Origin: Kribbella sindirgiensis
GTDB taxonomy: Bacteria; Actinomycetota; Actinomycetes; Propionibacteriales; Kribbellaceae
Assembly (NCBI RefSeq): GCF_004331435.1
Contig: NZ_SJKA01000004.1
Location: forward strand, 558,001 to 622,000
DNA length: 64,000 nt
Direction of reading: 5' to 3'
The notes under the pieces were generated by a model. The model ran no database searches. It saw only the letters and a list, made by a program, of their open reading frames with translations, and was not told the DNA's origin. Positions 14,593 to 22,497 of the stretch are shown here, in pieces; position 1 is the stretch's first letter, and every line of letters starts with the position of its first letter. The translations under genes were made by a program, and so were the position numbers.

Positions 14593-16121
14593 TCGTCTGG
14601 AGTCGTCGGGTCTGGAAGCGCTCGTTCGAAGTGAATTGCGCGCAAGGCCGCCTGGACAAGACGGTGAATTTGCAACCCAGACTCGGTGCGCTTGGCCAGC
14701 GAGTAGTCGACCAACTCTCCGACGACATCGTTGAAGGCGAGGGGATCTGTTGCGGCCTCGGACAGTGGTGACAGGAGGCGATCGGGGTGATTCGAGAACA
14801 GATCAAGTGGAATCGACTCGGGTGCCAGGTACGCGCAGATGTCGAGCATCTGCCGGGCGGCGAGCTTCTCATCGCGCAATCGATCGAGGCTCAGCGTCCA
14901 AACGGTGGCGACCGTGTTCTTGTTCGTTCCTAACTGTCCTCGGGCGAGCATCTCTCCAGTCCGGGACTGGAGAAGTTGCAGGTACTCTCCGGCCGGAATG
15001 CCGGTGTGGTCGATGTACGCAGCAGCTTGCTCGAGACCCAGCGGCAGGTAGCCGAGTGTTGTTGCGATGTCTGCCAATACTTTCGGGTCTGCAGCTGGTG
15101 CACGTGCCAGCATCAACTCGACTGCTGCCTCGGGTTCGAGGATGTCGACCTCAACTACTTGTCCGAGCTCCCGGAACCCGCCGCGGCGGGTTGTCACGAT
15201 GACGTGGCCATGCCGGCCGGCCGGCATGGGATCCGTCGGAAGCCACGGGCGAATGTCCCGGGTCGTGTCGGCGTTGTCGAAGACCAGAAGCCATCCGTCA
15301 GATTCCCGGAGTGCGCGTCGTACCTCGGCCTGCAGCACCTCTGGGTCGCTCGGGATCTTGAGGCTGAGCGCCTCGGCGAGGGCGGCGAACTGATCTGGAA
15401 TCGCGCTAGCCTCCTCGGCGTCCACCCACCAGACCACGCTGTAGCGTGCCGCGTTCACGTGAGCGAATTCGGTCGCCAGCTGTGTCTTGCCGACGCCACC
15501 CAAGCCGTGGAGCGACTTGACGACGACCACGCGATTGCTGTCGACGAGACCTCTCTCGAGCTCTTGCAGATCGTTCGCTCGTCCGGTGAAGTTCGGGTTC
15601 CTCGCGGGAATGCGCTGAACCGCGGGTAGGTCGTCTGGGAACTTTGCTCGCCATGTCACCGCTCGACCGTCGCCCGGAAAGGCTGGCGCCTCGGCAGGCT
15701 TGCATCGTGCCTGATTAGAGCTAGACGTCGCGTTCAGCAATCTTGACTTGGCCTTTGACTCATCGACGTCGAAGACGTCGATGCCGACGATCGATGCCAG
15801 GAGGCCAGGCCGCTCGCACCCTTCTACCCGCACCGGCAGCAACTTCCGTTGAGAACCGTCTGGATCCTGCGCCCAGGCGGCCAACCACTCGGCCTGGCCA
15901 AAGACCGACTCGTGATAGTCCGCAGACAGCACAGCGATGGTCCGCGCAGATCGCGTCACACCGACTTGCATCGACTGGGTCCAGTTGCTACCTGGAACAA
16001 AATCCCACGCCTGAACCAGGACGCGGTACCCCTCCTCCTCGAGCGTCCACGCAATCCATTCGGCCCACCCTCGATCCGATTGGGTGTAAGAAACAAAGAA
16101 ATCCCAATCCGCCCCCACCAT
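14589..16121 (-). CDS. TIR-NB-ARC signalling protein (NLR-like, candidate anti-phage)
   Basis: A 510-residue protein and first gene of a four-gene operon. Residues 1-135 form a TIR domain (DFFVSYTQSDRGWAEWIAW; candidate catalytic Glu in FGQAEW, E78). Residues 175-430 form NB-ARC: Walker A HGLGGVGKTQ (205-214), Walker B WLLVFDNAD, an ARC motif TLGYLPLGLEQAAAY. A winged-helix region follows, ending LQIHRLVQAALRA. TIR domains in such proteins usually degrade NAD when the ATPase oligomerises after a ligand binds the sensor. Here the TPR sensor is on a separate downstream gene. No phage-defence role is proven; the architecture and element location support it. Confidence 0.85.
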   Translation of the reverse strand: MVGADWDFFVSYTQSDRGWAEWIAWTLEEEGYRVLVQAWDFVPGSNWTQSMQVGVTRSARTIAVLSADYHESVFGQAEWLAAWAQDPDGSQRKLLPVRVEGCERPGLLASIVGIDVFDVDESKAKSRLLNATSSSNQARCKPAEAPAFPGDGRAVTWRAKFPDDLPAVQRIPARNPNFTGRANDLQELERGLVDSNRVVVVKSLHGLGGVGKTQLATEFAHVNAARYSVVWWVDAEEASAIPDQFAALAEALSLKIPSDPEVLQAEVRRALRESDGWLLVFDNADTTRDIRPWLPTDPMPAGRHGHVIVTTRRGGFRELGQVVEVDILEPEAAVELMLARAPAADPKVLADIATTLGYLPLGLEQAAAYIDHTGIPAGEYLQLLQSRTGEMLARGQLGTNKNTVATVWTLSLDRLRDEKLAARQMLDICAYLAPESIPLDLFSNHPDRLLSPLSEAATDPLAFNDVVGELVDYSLAKRTESGLQIHRLVQAALRAIHFERALPDPTTPDE

Positions 16122-16315
16122 TGGAGCAAGATCTCACGTTCCCGCGTCATGGTCTAGAGAACATCGGCGCTTGCGGCCGGGCCTCCACAAGAAAGCTGAC
16201 AGGCCGCCCAGCAAACGCCATCGGACGCGCCGGAGGTGGCCCCCCTCTCCATCTGCGGCGGCCTGTCGCGCGGCCGCGCGCCGCACCCAGTTGGCGCCCG
16301 ATCGGCCCGCTAGCC

Positions 16316-17239
16316 TCAATCACTGAGCGCTTCGAGTCGTTGCTGCTGTGCATCCAGGCGACGACGGGCTGCCGCGGCGTTGCGGCCGGCGCGGGTGAGT
16401 GCTCGTTCGAGCTGCCGGGTGCGGCTCTGCGCCTGGCGTAGCTCGCGACGGGCCCGCTCGAGTTCGTCGCTGAGCCTCTCGATTGCGGTTCGCATGTCGG
16501 CGATGTGATGCTCATTGGCGTCGAGTTCGGACTCGGCGTCGAGTCGTTCCTTTTCAGCCACTTCGTAGTCGGCTTCGATGTGTTGCAGGCGCTCCTGGAC
16601 CTCCGCGCGTTGCCGTCGCCGCAGCTCCTCCGCCGCGCTCTTCCTGGTTCGGTCCGCGGTGGGTTTCCTGGTTACGGCGGCCTTCCGCGCAGTCGCCGCG
16701 GATCGCGCTGCCTGCGCGAGCGGCCGCTTAGGCACGGCTCCTACGACAGGGAGCGGCACGCCGGCCTCGTCGACAACGCCAAATCCGACGTGTCGCAAGC
16801 CCGTGGTGAGGCGTCCAGTACGCAACAGTTGCGCGGCGCCTGGATCGACCAATGCGGCGTCGAGTGTCGCCGCAAGTCGTTCGGCCGTGGTGGCAGTGAC
16901 GACTCGCCCGTCGGCAACGTCCGCCTTCGCGACTTCCACCAAGCGGTCGACAATCTCGTGCCGGCGCGGCGTGAGCCTCTGGAGCGTAACGCGGTCCCCG
17001 GATTGGTGTGCGTCGCGAAGATCGCTTCCGAACTCGGTGAGCTCCGCGATCATGTCCGGCGCAATCCGGACCAGACGGTTGGCCAACCAGGCCGCAATCG
17101 TTGGCTTGCGTAGGGCCTTCACGGAAGCGCTGCTGCGCACGTCGCCGGCGACCTGGAGCACTCTTGCCAGCTCGTTGCGGGCCGCGGTGAACTCTTCAGG
17201 CGGCAGCCCGTACAGCTCCAGCACCGGGTCCAGCTCCAT
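16316..17239 (-). CDS. Actinomycete coiled-coil protein, 307 aa
   Basis: I choose ATG 17239 (MELDPVLELYGLPPEEFTAARNELAR) with GGTGAG just upstream; an open frame extends 105 codons further without homology-like features. The N-terminal 170 residues are helical with SVKALRKPTIAAWLANRLVRI, a pattern I associate with a conserved actinomycete family of unknown function. From about 205 to the end the protein is a long charged coiled coil (RRRQRAEVQERLQHIEADYEVAEKERL and on), with a basic Lys/Arg-Ala hinge before it. There is no enzyme motif. It might organise DNA or cell-envelope structures, but no function is claimed. The 194 bp between it and the TIR gene hold nothing recognised. Confidence 0.75.
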   Translation of the reverse strand: MELDPVLELYGLPPEEFTAARNELARVLQVAGDVRSSASVKALRKPTIAAWLANRLVRIAPDMIAELTEFGSDLRDAHQSGDRVTLQRLTPRRHEIVDRLVEVAKADVADGRVVTATTAERLAATLDAALVDPGAAQLLRTGRLTTGLRHVGFGVVDEAGVPLPVVGAVPKRPLAQAARSAATARKAAVTRKPTADRTRKSAAEELRRRQRAEVQERLQHIEADYEVAEKERLDAESELDANEHHIADMRTAIERLSDELERARRELRQAQSRTRQLERALTRAGRNAAAARRRLDAQQQRLEALSD

Positions 17240-17316
17240 CTCACCACAATGCCTTCGCGGCCAGCACCCGGGCAAGCTACCGCTTGCCCGGCCAGGTCTG
17301 TCTTCTGCCCGCCTCT

Positions 17317-17700
17317 TCAGTCCCAGTCGGCGCGCCAGTCTGGATCGTTGTTGAAGGCCGTCGCGAGGTTGACGAGCTGCTCGCGCAGCCAGGGCGCCTC
17401 GGGAGCATCCGCGTCTCGGGCTTCTCCGTATCGGGCGAGGACGAGTCGTAGCGCGGCGCATTGTCGGCGGATGTTGTGCGCCCAGCGGAGGAACGCAGCA
17501 CCGCCTGGTCCCTTGCTGTACTCGCGCGCTTCGGTGGCCACCTCGCTCTCCCACCGCATGACGTGGTGGTTGAGGAACTCCAGGAGCCGGTCGCCGTTGG
17601 CTCTGGGCAGACGCGGAGTGGGCTGGGTGAAGTTCTGGTCGATCCAGCTCTGTGGCTGCCGTAGGACCCGTCGTACGTCGCCGATTCCCTTACTTGTCAC
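17317..17700 (-). CDS. Hypothetical protein, 127 aa
   Basis: Starts at GTG 17700 (VTSKGIGDVRRVLRQ); a second GTG at 17718 is possible. No ribosome site is visible, but an AT-rich TAATAT box lies a few bases upstream, so the message could be nearly leaderless. The protein has many Trp and Arg residues and ends ATAFNNDPDWRADWD, resembling the C-terminal tail of small actinophage/AICE proteins of unknown function. It is predicted helical with no membrane segment. It is oriented with the coiled-coil gene 77 bp downstream. Confidence 0.55.
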   Translation of the reverse strand: MTSKGIGDVRRVLRQPQSWIDQNFTQPTPRLPRANGDRLLEFLNHHVMRWESEVATEAREYSKGPGGAAFLRWAHNIRRQCAALRLVLARYGEARDADAPEAPWLREQLVNLATAFNNDPDWRADWD

Positions 17701-17732
17701 ACTTATATTAGAACACACGTTCGATACGTGAT

Positions 17733-17966
17733 TTACGGGTTCACCCGTTTGCCAGTGTGGAGCAACGCGTTGTGTTCGCCCCCTGGCCCAGGTCCCGCGA
17801 CCTTACGGACCTTCGCCAGCCAGTCCGGTCCTACCCGCGCTGGTGCGCCGACAACCTCGTACACGTCACCCTCGGCATCGAACCGCAGCCCGCGCCGCAC
17901 TGTCTCCGCGGCCAGGAAGAACTCACCTGGCTTCACGCGGATCGCGGGGATCGGATCGTTGCCCAC
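17733..17966 (-). CDS. Possible small protein, 77 aa
   Basis: The C-terminal part (KPGEFFLAAETVRRGLRFD, then GDVYEVVGAPARVGPDWLAKVRKV) looks like genuine beta-rich protein. GTG 17966, with GGAG 5 nt upstream, is the most reasonable start. The open frame extends upstream to 18077 but with composition unlike protein. No family is recognised and the call is tentative. The next 181 bp up to 18258 contain no supported feature. Confidence 0.4.
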   Translation of the reverse strand: MGNDPIPAIRVKPGEFFLAAETVRRGLRFDAEGDVYEVVGAPARVGPDWLAKVRKVAGPGPGGEHNALLHTGKRVNP

Positions 17967-18258
17967 GGCTCCAGTCTCCACCCCGAGCCGAGCGACGCGA
18001 AGCGCACAGGGCTCCGCTCGGAGAGCATGCACACCTCGGGTTGGCCGGGCAGCCGAGGCGCACCCGTTCGCGCGCACATGGCTACTTGTGGATAACTCCC
18101 GCGGCGCGGACAGCGATCAGCGCATGCTGGTGTGAGACCTCCCGGGCGCGGCCACCTGCGCAGCACCCGTCACGTCACCACACACTGGGTCCGGGGCAGG
18201 CACGCACGAAGGCCACCCGGGAGGCTCTCTGTAGTACTCGTTGTCGTAGTACTCGTTG

Positions 18259-18510
18259 TCAACCTAGGCGGCCGGCGTGGATGACGACGACGGTGACGGT
18301 TGTGTCGTTCACGTCGTAGAGCACGCGGTACCTGCCGATGCTCATGCGCCGTACGTCCGGTGAGCCGTACTCGGCGGTGCCCTCGGGGCGAGGATCGTCT
18401 TCGAGCAGGTCGACGGCGTCGAGCAGCTGGGCAAGGCCCTCGGGGTCGTCGGCGAGGAAGCCGGCGGCCTGATTCAGCGCCCGCTCGCTCCAGGTGACCT
18501 CGTAGGTCAC
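18259..18510 (-). CDS. RelE/ParE-family toxin
   Basis: An 83-residue protein with the RelE/ParE fold pattern: N-terminal strand TYEVTWSERALNQA, two helices (GLAQLLDAVDLLEDDPRP), then the C-terminal sheet RRMSIGRYRVLYDVNDTTVTVVVIHAGRLG. The YRVLYDV and VIHAGR segments carry the Arg and Tyr residues used by ribosome-dependent mRNases of the RelE group; ParE-type gyrase toxins share the fold. It starts at GTG 18510, overlapping the antitoxin stop by 4 bp, the normal coupled order antitoxin-toxin. Such pairs stabilise mobile elements. Confidence 0.85.
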   Translation of the reverse strand: MTYEVTWSERALNQAAGFLADDPEGLAQLLDAVDLLEDDPRPEGTAEYGSPDVRRMSIGRYRVLYDVNDTTVTVVVIHAGRLG

Positions 18511-18761
18511 GCCGGGCTCATGCCGAGGCGGCGCCTAACTTCGCTGTGCGGGACGGTGCGGAGCTGCCCGGTGGCCTTCTCGGCCTGGTACAAGGCCACC
18601 GCAAGCTTGTCCTCGAGGTCGGCCAGTTCCTGTGCGGAGATGATGACAGCTGAAGGCTGGCCGTGATCGGTGATCGTGGTGCGCTCGTGGCGGGTCGAGG
18701 CTCGGCGGACCAGGTCGCCGAGCTGTCCGCGTGCCTCGGTGATCGGCAGCGTATGGCTCAT
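18507..18761 (-). CDS. Phd/YefM-family antitoxin
   Basis: An 84-residue protein from ATG 18761 (MSHTLPITEARGQLGDLVRRA). The N-terminal half is the DNA-binding Phd/YefM domain with TITDHGQPSAVIISAQELADLE. The C-terminal half is a charged helix (EKATGQLRTVPHSEVRRRLGM) expected to wrap the toxin. It precedes and overlaps the RelE-like toxin gene by 4 bp. Antitoxins of this family repress their own promoter, which should lie in the short divergent gap up to 18838, shared with the plus-strand gene there. Confidence 0.87.
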   Translation of the reverse strand: MSHTLPITEARGQLGDLVRRASTRHERTTITDHGQPSAVIISAQELADLEDKLAVALYQAEKATGQLRTVPHSEVRRRLGMSPA

Positions 18762-18838
18762 GCATGAACTGTACACAAGATAGATCTTCATCGCACGACA
18801 CCTGGAGACTGTCGGCGGGTCATGGGATCGTCTGTGAT

Positions 18839-19273
18839 ATGGAGCTGACAGGCAGCGACTTCGACCGCATTCGTCGCGAGCATCTTCGCGGCGTGCGGCG
18901 TCACGACTTCGCGCTGCTGTGGCTAGCTGCGGAACAGCGTGCCGACGCACTGAAGGCGCGGCGCCGCGAAGACAGCTACCTGGCCGGTGTCGTATCAACG
19001 TGCCGATGGATCGCCAATGCCGGCGTCACGTTCGACGAGCCGATCGACGGACGGCACGGCGAGTCGGCACGCTCACCGATCGGCTGTCGGAGCAGCTCGG
19101 CAATCGAGGAGCTCATCGAGAGTGAGGCGTCTGAAGCCGAGCGACTGAGTGCCCGCGGCTGGGACCCGCCCGGCATGCCCGGGTACGTCGCAGGTGTCAC
19201 TGCGACGTTCGCGTGGACGTGGCGGCGGTCCCACCGGCCCCCGATCGAGGTGTCAGGCCTGCTCGCGGGCTAA
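18839..19273 (+). CDS. Hypothetical protein, 144 aa
   Basis: Starts at ATG 18839 (MELTGSDFDRIRREHLRGVRRHDF); an in-frame start upstream would run over the antitoxin promoter. The sequence is helical with LLWLAAEQRADALKARRREDSYLAGVVSTCRWIANA, a pattern seen in small actinomycete plasmid or AICE proteins. The C-terminal part PGMPGYVAGVTATFAWTWR may be partly membrane-associated. I do not recognise a named family. It is divergent from the toxin-antitoxin pair and convergent with the next gene. Confidence 0.6.
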   Translation: MELTGSDFDRIRREHLRGVRRHDFALLWLAAEQRADALKARRREDSYLAGVVSTCRWIANAGVTFDEPIDGRHGESARSPIGCRSSSAIEELIESEASEAERLSARGWDPPGMPGYVAGVTATFAWTWRRSHRPPIEVSGLLAG

Positions 19274-19284
19274 CCTCGGGCCGC

Positions 19285-19611
19285 TCAGCGGGCTTTGTTG
19301 AGGATGCGGTCGGGGATGTTGCTGCCCGTCCACCATGGTCGGCGGTTGACTGAGATGTGGGCCTTGAGTTGCCAGTGCCTGACTCCTGGTACGTGCCGTC
19401 GCCAGTAGGTGCGGTGCTGGACGATCGAGCCGTCGGACCAGGCGGGGATGAGGATCTCTCGTCCGCGCTTGGCGATGTCGGTGTTGAGCATCCAGCCTGC
19501 GTAGGGCGGCTGTTGGTCGCGCAGGGGCGGTTCGTCGGCGAGCGCGAGCCAGTGGACTGTGGCGTACTGCCAGTCGTGGGCTATTTCGGCTAGGTGCTCG
19601 AGGTTGCTCAT
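19285..19611 (-). CDS. Small AICE-type hypothetical protein, 108 aa
   Basis: Starts at ATG 19611, with ATGA overlapping the stop of the upstream 68-residue gene. The protein is rich in Trp and His (YATVHWLALADEPPLRD, AGWMLNTDIAKRGREILIPAWSDGS, YWRRHVPGVRHWQLKAHISV). It has no cofactor or metal motif I can assign. With its partner it forms a two-gene minus-strand operon placed against the XRE regulator. An overlapping longer frame to 19849 in another phase is a shadow. Function unknown. Confidence 0.6.
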   Translation of the reverse strand: MSNLEHLAEIAHDWQYATVHWLALADEPPLRDQQPPYAGWMLNTDIAKRGREILIPAWSDGSIVQHRTYWRRHVPGVRHWQLKAHISVNRRPWWTGSNIPDRILNKAR

Positions 19612-19814
19612 TGCGGCTCCCGGGCGGGGTGGTCGCCGGCAGCGGTGAGGAGCGGCCACCCGCGCTCGTCGACCGCAACCGGCCGCTGAGGCCCGCCCGG
19701 GTTGAGCGCGAGCTGCACGGCGCGCAGCTTCTCCACTGGCGCCTGGTTCGAGGCCAGGATCTGGCGAACCTGGCGTCGGATCGCGCAGGAATCACAGTCG
19801 CCGCACACGTGCAT
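19608..19814 (-). CDS. Small Cys-motif protein, 68 aa
   Basis: ATG 19814 opens MHVCGDCDSCAIRRQVRQIL, with three cysteines in a CxxCxxC arrangement that could bind zinc or an iron-sulphur cluster. The following basic helix and VAVDERGWPLLTAAGDH tail suggest a small regulatory or adaptor protein. It overlaps the downstream gene by 4 bp. Its promoter should lie in the AT-rich 19815-19986 gap shared with the divergent XRE gene. Function unknown. Confidence 0.55.
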   Translation of the reverse strand: MHVCGDCDSCAIRRQVRQILASNQAPVEKLRAVQLALNPGGPQRPVAVDERGWPLLTAAGDHPAREPQ

Positions 19815-19986
19815 CCCCTGTCCTCCGGTCCATGGCGCTCATCAATCACTCTATGTTGATTTTTCGAACACTGAGCGATGTTTTCTAACTCTAGGATCAG
19901 ATTACATTCCAGAGGGTGTTTTGAGGTACGTCACGTCGTGTTTCTTGCCATGACGTTGCATTACGCAAGCAGGCAGGATCGGGGCC

Positions 19987-20274
19987 GTGAGGTCACCGGA
20001 GCTGGACGCCTTGATCGCGGGCAACGTCCGCGCGTCCCGGGCACGCGCCCGGATGCGCCAGGAGGACCTGGCCGACGAGATTGGCTGGAACCGGGCGACG
20101 GTCACCAACGTGGAAGCAGGCACTCGGCGCATCTCCCTCGCGGACGCGGTCGCGCTGTGCGCCGCGCTGAACATCTCATTGCGCGAACTGCTGCACGGCG
20201 CACCCGACGAGGTCTTCCAAGCACTGGGCCTGGCAGAACCTCCGCCAGCTCCCCGGTCTACCAGCGAAGCCTGA
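19987..20274 (+). CDS. XRE-family HTH transcriptional regulator, 95 aa
   Basis: Starts at GTG 19987. Residues 8-66 form a Cro/C1-type helix-turn-helix (NVRASRARARMRQEDLADEI, GWNRATVTNVEAGTRRISLAD), followed by helices for dimerisation (ALCAALNISLRELLHG) and a Pro-rich tail. Such single-domain regulators control element maintenance and transfer genes. It is transcribed away from the small two-gene operon at 19285-19814 and towards the convergent replication gene. The 172-bp upstream gap is AT-rich for this window and is its likely operator and promoter. Target genes are unknown. Confidence 0.85.
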   Translation: MRSPELDALIAGNVRASRARARMRQEDLADEIGWNRATVTNVEAGTRRISLADAVALCAALNISLRELLHGAPDEVFQALGLAEPPPAPRSTSEA

Positions 20275-20311
20275 TCCACGCGCCTGCTCGCCGTCGCGCC
20301 AGGAGCTTGGT

Positions 20312-21232
20312 CTATCGCACGCCCCGCGGACGGAGCAGTCCGGCACTGAGGCCTGATTCGATGGTGCGTTCAGCTTCCCGTCGGCCGAGCCCGATTTGCA
20401 TCGCGGCGGACAGGAGCTCGTTTCGGATGACCTGCGGGTCGAGCGCGCCGGTCGCAGCGACGCGCCCGAGAGCGTACGCCGAGGCGTTGAGGTCGTCGTT
20501 GCGCTGGCCAGGTGTGGCTGCGAGCAGCCTGTCGAGCTGTCCCGTGAGCGCCTTGAGCCCGTACACCGGACCGAACCGTCGCGGGCCTCGCCGGACGCTC
20601 CCGCCCTGCTCGGGTGGCGCGGGATGGGCTGTGAGCGCGTCGACGATCCAGTCCGGGAGACGTTGTGGCCGGCGGATCAGGTCGGCGCGATACAACTGGC
20701 CGCGGGTGACCGAGCCTGCCCCGACGACGTAGCCGCCATGGCCGCGAGTGTCGATTCTCCATCCGAGCTTCCCGGCAGTGTTGCCGAGCTGGGCAGCGTC
20801 AGGTTGCCGGTAGTAGAGGTGCTGGCCTCCGCTGGGTGTGGTGACGGTCCAGGTACGTGGCAGCCGCTCGCCGGCGTCGTCGGCGAGCAGGTCGAGTACG
20901 TCGCGGCCACAGGTCGCGCCGCGGCCGTTCCACGGCTCCGGTACGCGTTCGCTGGTGTCCTTGGGCTGGTCCAGGTCGATAACGAGCAGGTTCGATGGGC
21001 CGGTGGCGACACCGATGTTGTACGGCGCCTCAGTCCACCACTGGGTGATCTGGTCGGGGTCGGTGGTGGCGGCGTGCGGCCAGTCCTCGATCGCGGGCTT
21101 CTTCGATCCCGGTCCGAGGGGGAACACGGCCAGGCCGCGGGCGGCGTGCCAGTGTGCCGCCCGCGCCAGTCGTCCAGGTCGCTTCATCCCCGCCCGCAGC
21201 GACCGATTCGGCGTACCCGGCGAGGTGTTCAT
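20312..21232 (-). CDS. Bifunctional primase/polymerase (Prim-Pol) replication protein
   Basis: A 306-residue protein from ATG 21232, overlapping the upstream gene by 4 bp. Residues 25-190 show the Prim-Pol fold: AAHWHAARGLAVFPLGPGSKKPA, NIGVATGPSNLLVIDLD with the metal-binding D86 and D88, TPSGGQHLYYR and the DTRGHGGYVVGAGS loop. The C-terminal 100 residues (GQRNDDLNASAYALGRVAATG) are the helical PriCT-like part. In actinomycete integrative elements the Prim-Pol class of Rep initiates replication of the excised circle. No separate helicase is beside it. It is the last gene of the long minus-strand operon. Confidence 0.88.
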   Translation of the reverse strand: MNTSPGTPNRSLRAGMKRPGRLARAAHWHAARGLAVFPLGPGSKKPAIEDWPHAATTDPDQITQWWTEAPYNIGVATGPSNLLVIDLDQPKDTSERVPEPWNGRGATCGRDVLDLLADDAGERLPRTWTVTTPSGGQHLYYRQPDAAQLGNTAGKLGWRIDTRGHGGYVVGAGSVTRGQLYRADLIRRPQRLPDWIVDALTAHPAPPEQGGSVRRGPRRFGPVYGLKALTGQLDRLLAATPGQRNDDLNASAYALGRVAATGALDPQVIRNELLSAAMQIGLGRREAERTIESGLSAGLLRPRGVR

Positions 21233-21459
21233 GGCTGGATCTCTCCCCGCAGCTGACGGCGGGGCGGTACGCGTTCGCTCGTCACGTGGCGGGGGCCTTC
21301 GTCCGTGCGGGGCCGGACTTCGAGGTACATCCGGACGCCGAACGATCCGCGGTTGGGGTAGCTGCGGTCGCCGCCGGCGACGTCGAACTCGTCGCGCAGG
21401 TGCTGGATCATGGAGTGGATCTCTTCGGGTTCTCCGGACAGCCGGACCTTGATGGTCAC
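21229..21459 (-). CDS. Small conserved plasmid-type protein, 76 aa
   Basis: ATG 21459 opens MTIKVRLSGEPEEIHSMIQHLRDEFDVAGG, a compact alpha/beta protein. It overlaps both neighbours by 4 bp (21229-21232 and 21456-21459), so it is translated in a chain with the Prim-Pol gene. Proteins of this shape often sit beside replication genes in actinomycete plasmids, but I do not know their role. No membrane segment or metal motif. Confidence 0.65.
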   Translation of the reverse strand: MTIKVRLSGEPEEIHSMIQHLRDEFDVAGGDRSYPNRGSFGVRMYLEVRPRTDEGPRHVTSERVPPRRQLRGEIQP

Positions 21460-22337
21460 TGGTCCTCCTCGGGTGTTGCCGCGCTCGGGTCGTTGGTCGT
21501 GTCATGGGTGATGGGTACGCCGTGGTGGGAGAGTTCGGGGATGCGCAGGTGCGGCCAGTGGCCGGCTGCGAGCAGCTGGTCGGCGTGCCGGTCGCCGGCG
21601 GTGTGGTCGGGCGGGGTGTTGCTGCCGGGCATCGGGGTGTTGGCCCGGGCGTGTGCGTAGAGGTGTCCGGCGAGACCGTCCCAGGGGTCGGTGAGGTCGT
21701 CGAAGTCGTCGGTGAACCGGACAGTCACGGTCACGGATGCCGGGTACACGTTCGGTTCTTCGCTGCGCAGCCGCTGGTACTCGGCGGCCACGGTTTCGGT
21801 GAATCGGGCCTGGTAGTCGGTCTGGTCGGTCTCTTCGAGGTTCCACAGCAGTTCGTCGGTCTGTTCCATCCGCTCCAGCTCGTCGGCGGTCAGGTGTCCG
21901 CGCTGGATTTCCCTTGTCCCCCACGCCGGGTGGGTCTCGGTGCGGGTCAGCTTGTAGCGGTCGCCGAACAGCTGTTGTCCGATGTGTTCGATGCTGGCGG
22001 GGTAGGTCTTCCACAGTCCGAGTTCGTTGAGTTCGAACTCGGCGTTGACCACGATCTCGACCGGTTCGGTGCGGTACGTCAGCAGGTACTCGTCGTCGTA
22101 CCCGGCGGTGCTGTGCACCAGGTCGAGGACCTTGGCGGCCTCCCACGACCCGGACCGTGCCTGGGTCAGCGTGTAGGAGGATCCGAGGTTCGCCGCGACG
22201 GCGGCGGTCAGGTGCGCGATGAACTCGGCACCATCACCGGCGCGTTCGCCGGCGTTGATCGCCCGGATCGCGCGAGTCGCGGCCTGGACGGCGATCTGGA
22301 AGTCGCCCGGCTGGTCGTTACGGGGCATGTCAGTCAT
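21456..22337 (-). CDS. Hypothetical protein of the replication operon, 293 aa
   Basis: ATG 22337 is preferred (AAGGTG just upstream); a GTG one codon earlier is also possible. A soluble acidic protein. The N-terminal 60 residues are helical (AVQAATRAIRAINAGERA, EFIAHLTAAVAANLGSSYTL). The middle is beta-rich with YRTEPVEIVVNAEFELNELGLW, and a later segment SVTVTVRFTDDFDDLTDPWDG precedes a Pro/His-rich tail. No known catalytic motif. It lies between the Prim-Pol gene set and the methyltransferase, all overlapping, so it probably serves replication or DNA processing. Function unknown. Confidence 0.65.
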   Translation of the reverse strand: MTDMPRNDQPGDFQIAVQAATRAIRAINAGERAGDGAEFIAHLTAAVAANLGSSYTLTQARSGSWEAAKVLDLVHSTAGYDDEYLLTYRTEPVEIVVNAEFELNELGLWKTYPASIEHIGQQLFGDRYKLTRTETHPAWGTREIQRGHLTADELERMEQTDELLWNLEETDQTDYQARFTETVAAEYQRLRSEEPNVYPASVTVTVRFTDDFDDLTDPWDGLAGHLYAHARANTPMPGSNTPPDHTAGDRHADQLLAAGHWPHLRIPELSHHGVPITHDTTNDPSAATPEEDQ

Positions 22338-22497
22338 CACCTTTCGGAGTGGTTGTTGGTTGTGGTTGTTCTTGCTGTGGGCGTTCGCAGGCGCAGTAGA
22401 TGCCCTGGAACATGTCGGCGCGGGTCGGGGTGCCGCACCGCGGCCCTTGGTAGTTGTCCTGGCACTCGGTCACGCCGCCGCGCTTCGTTTCGGGCAT
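22330..22497 (-). CDS. Small Cys-containing protein, 55 aa
   Basis: ATG 22497 overlaps the methyltransferase stop (TGATG). The 55-residue product has four cysteines (TECQDNYQGPRCGTPT and GIYCACERP), consistent with a small zinc-binding knuckle, then a Gln/Pro/Thr-rich tail. It is part of the tightly overlapping operon and overlaps the next gene by 8 bp. Function unknown. Confidence 0.55.
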   Translation of the reverse strand: MPETKRGGVTECQDNYQGPRCGTPTRADMFQGIYCACERPQQEQPQPTTTPKGDD

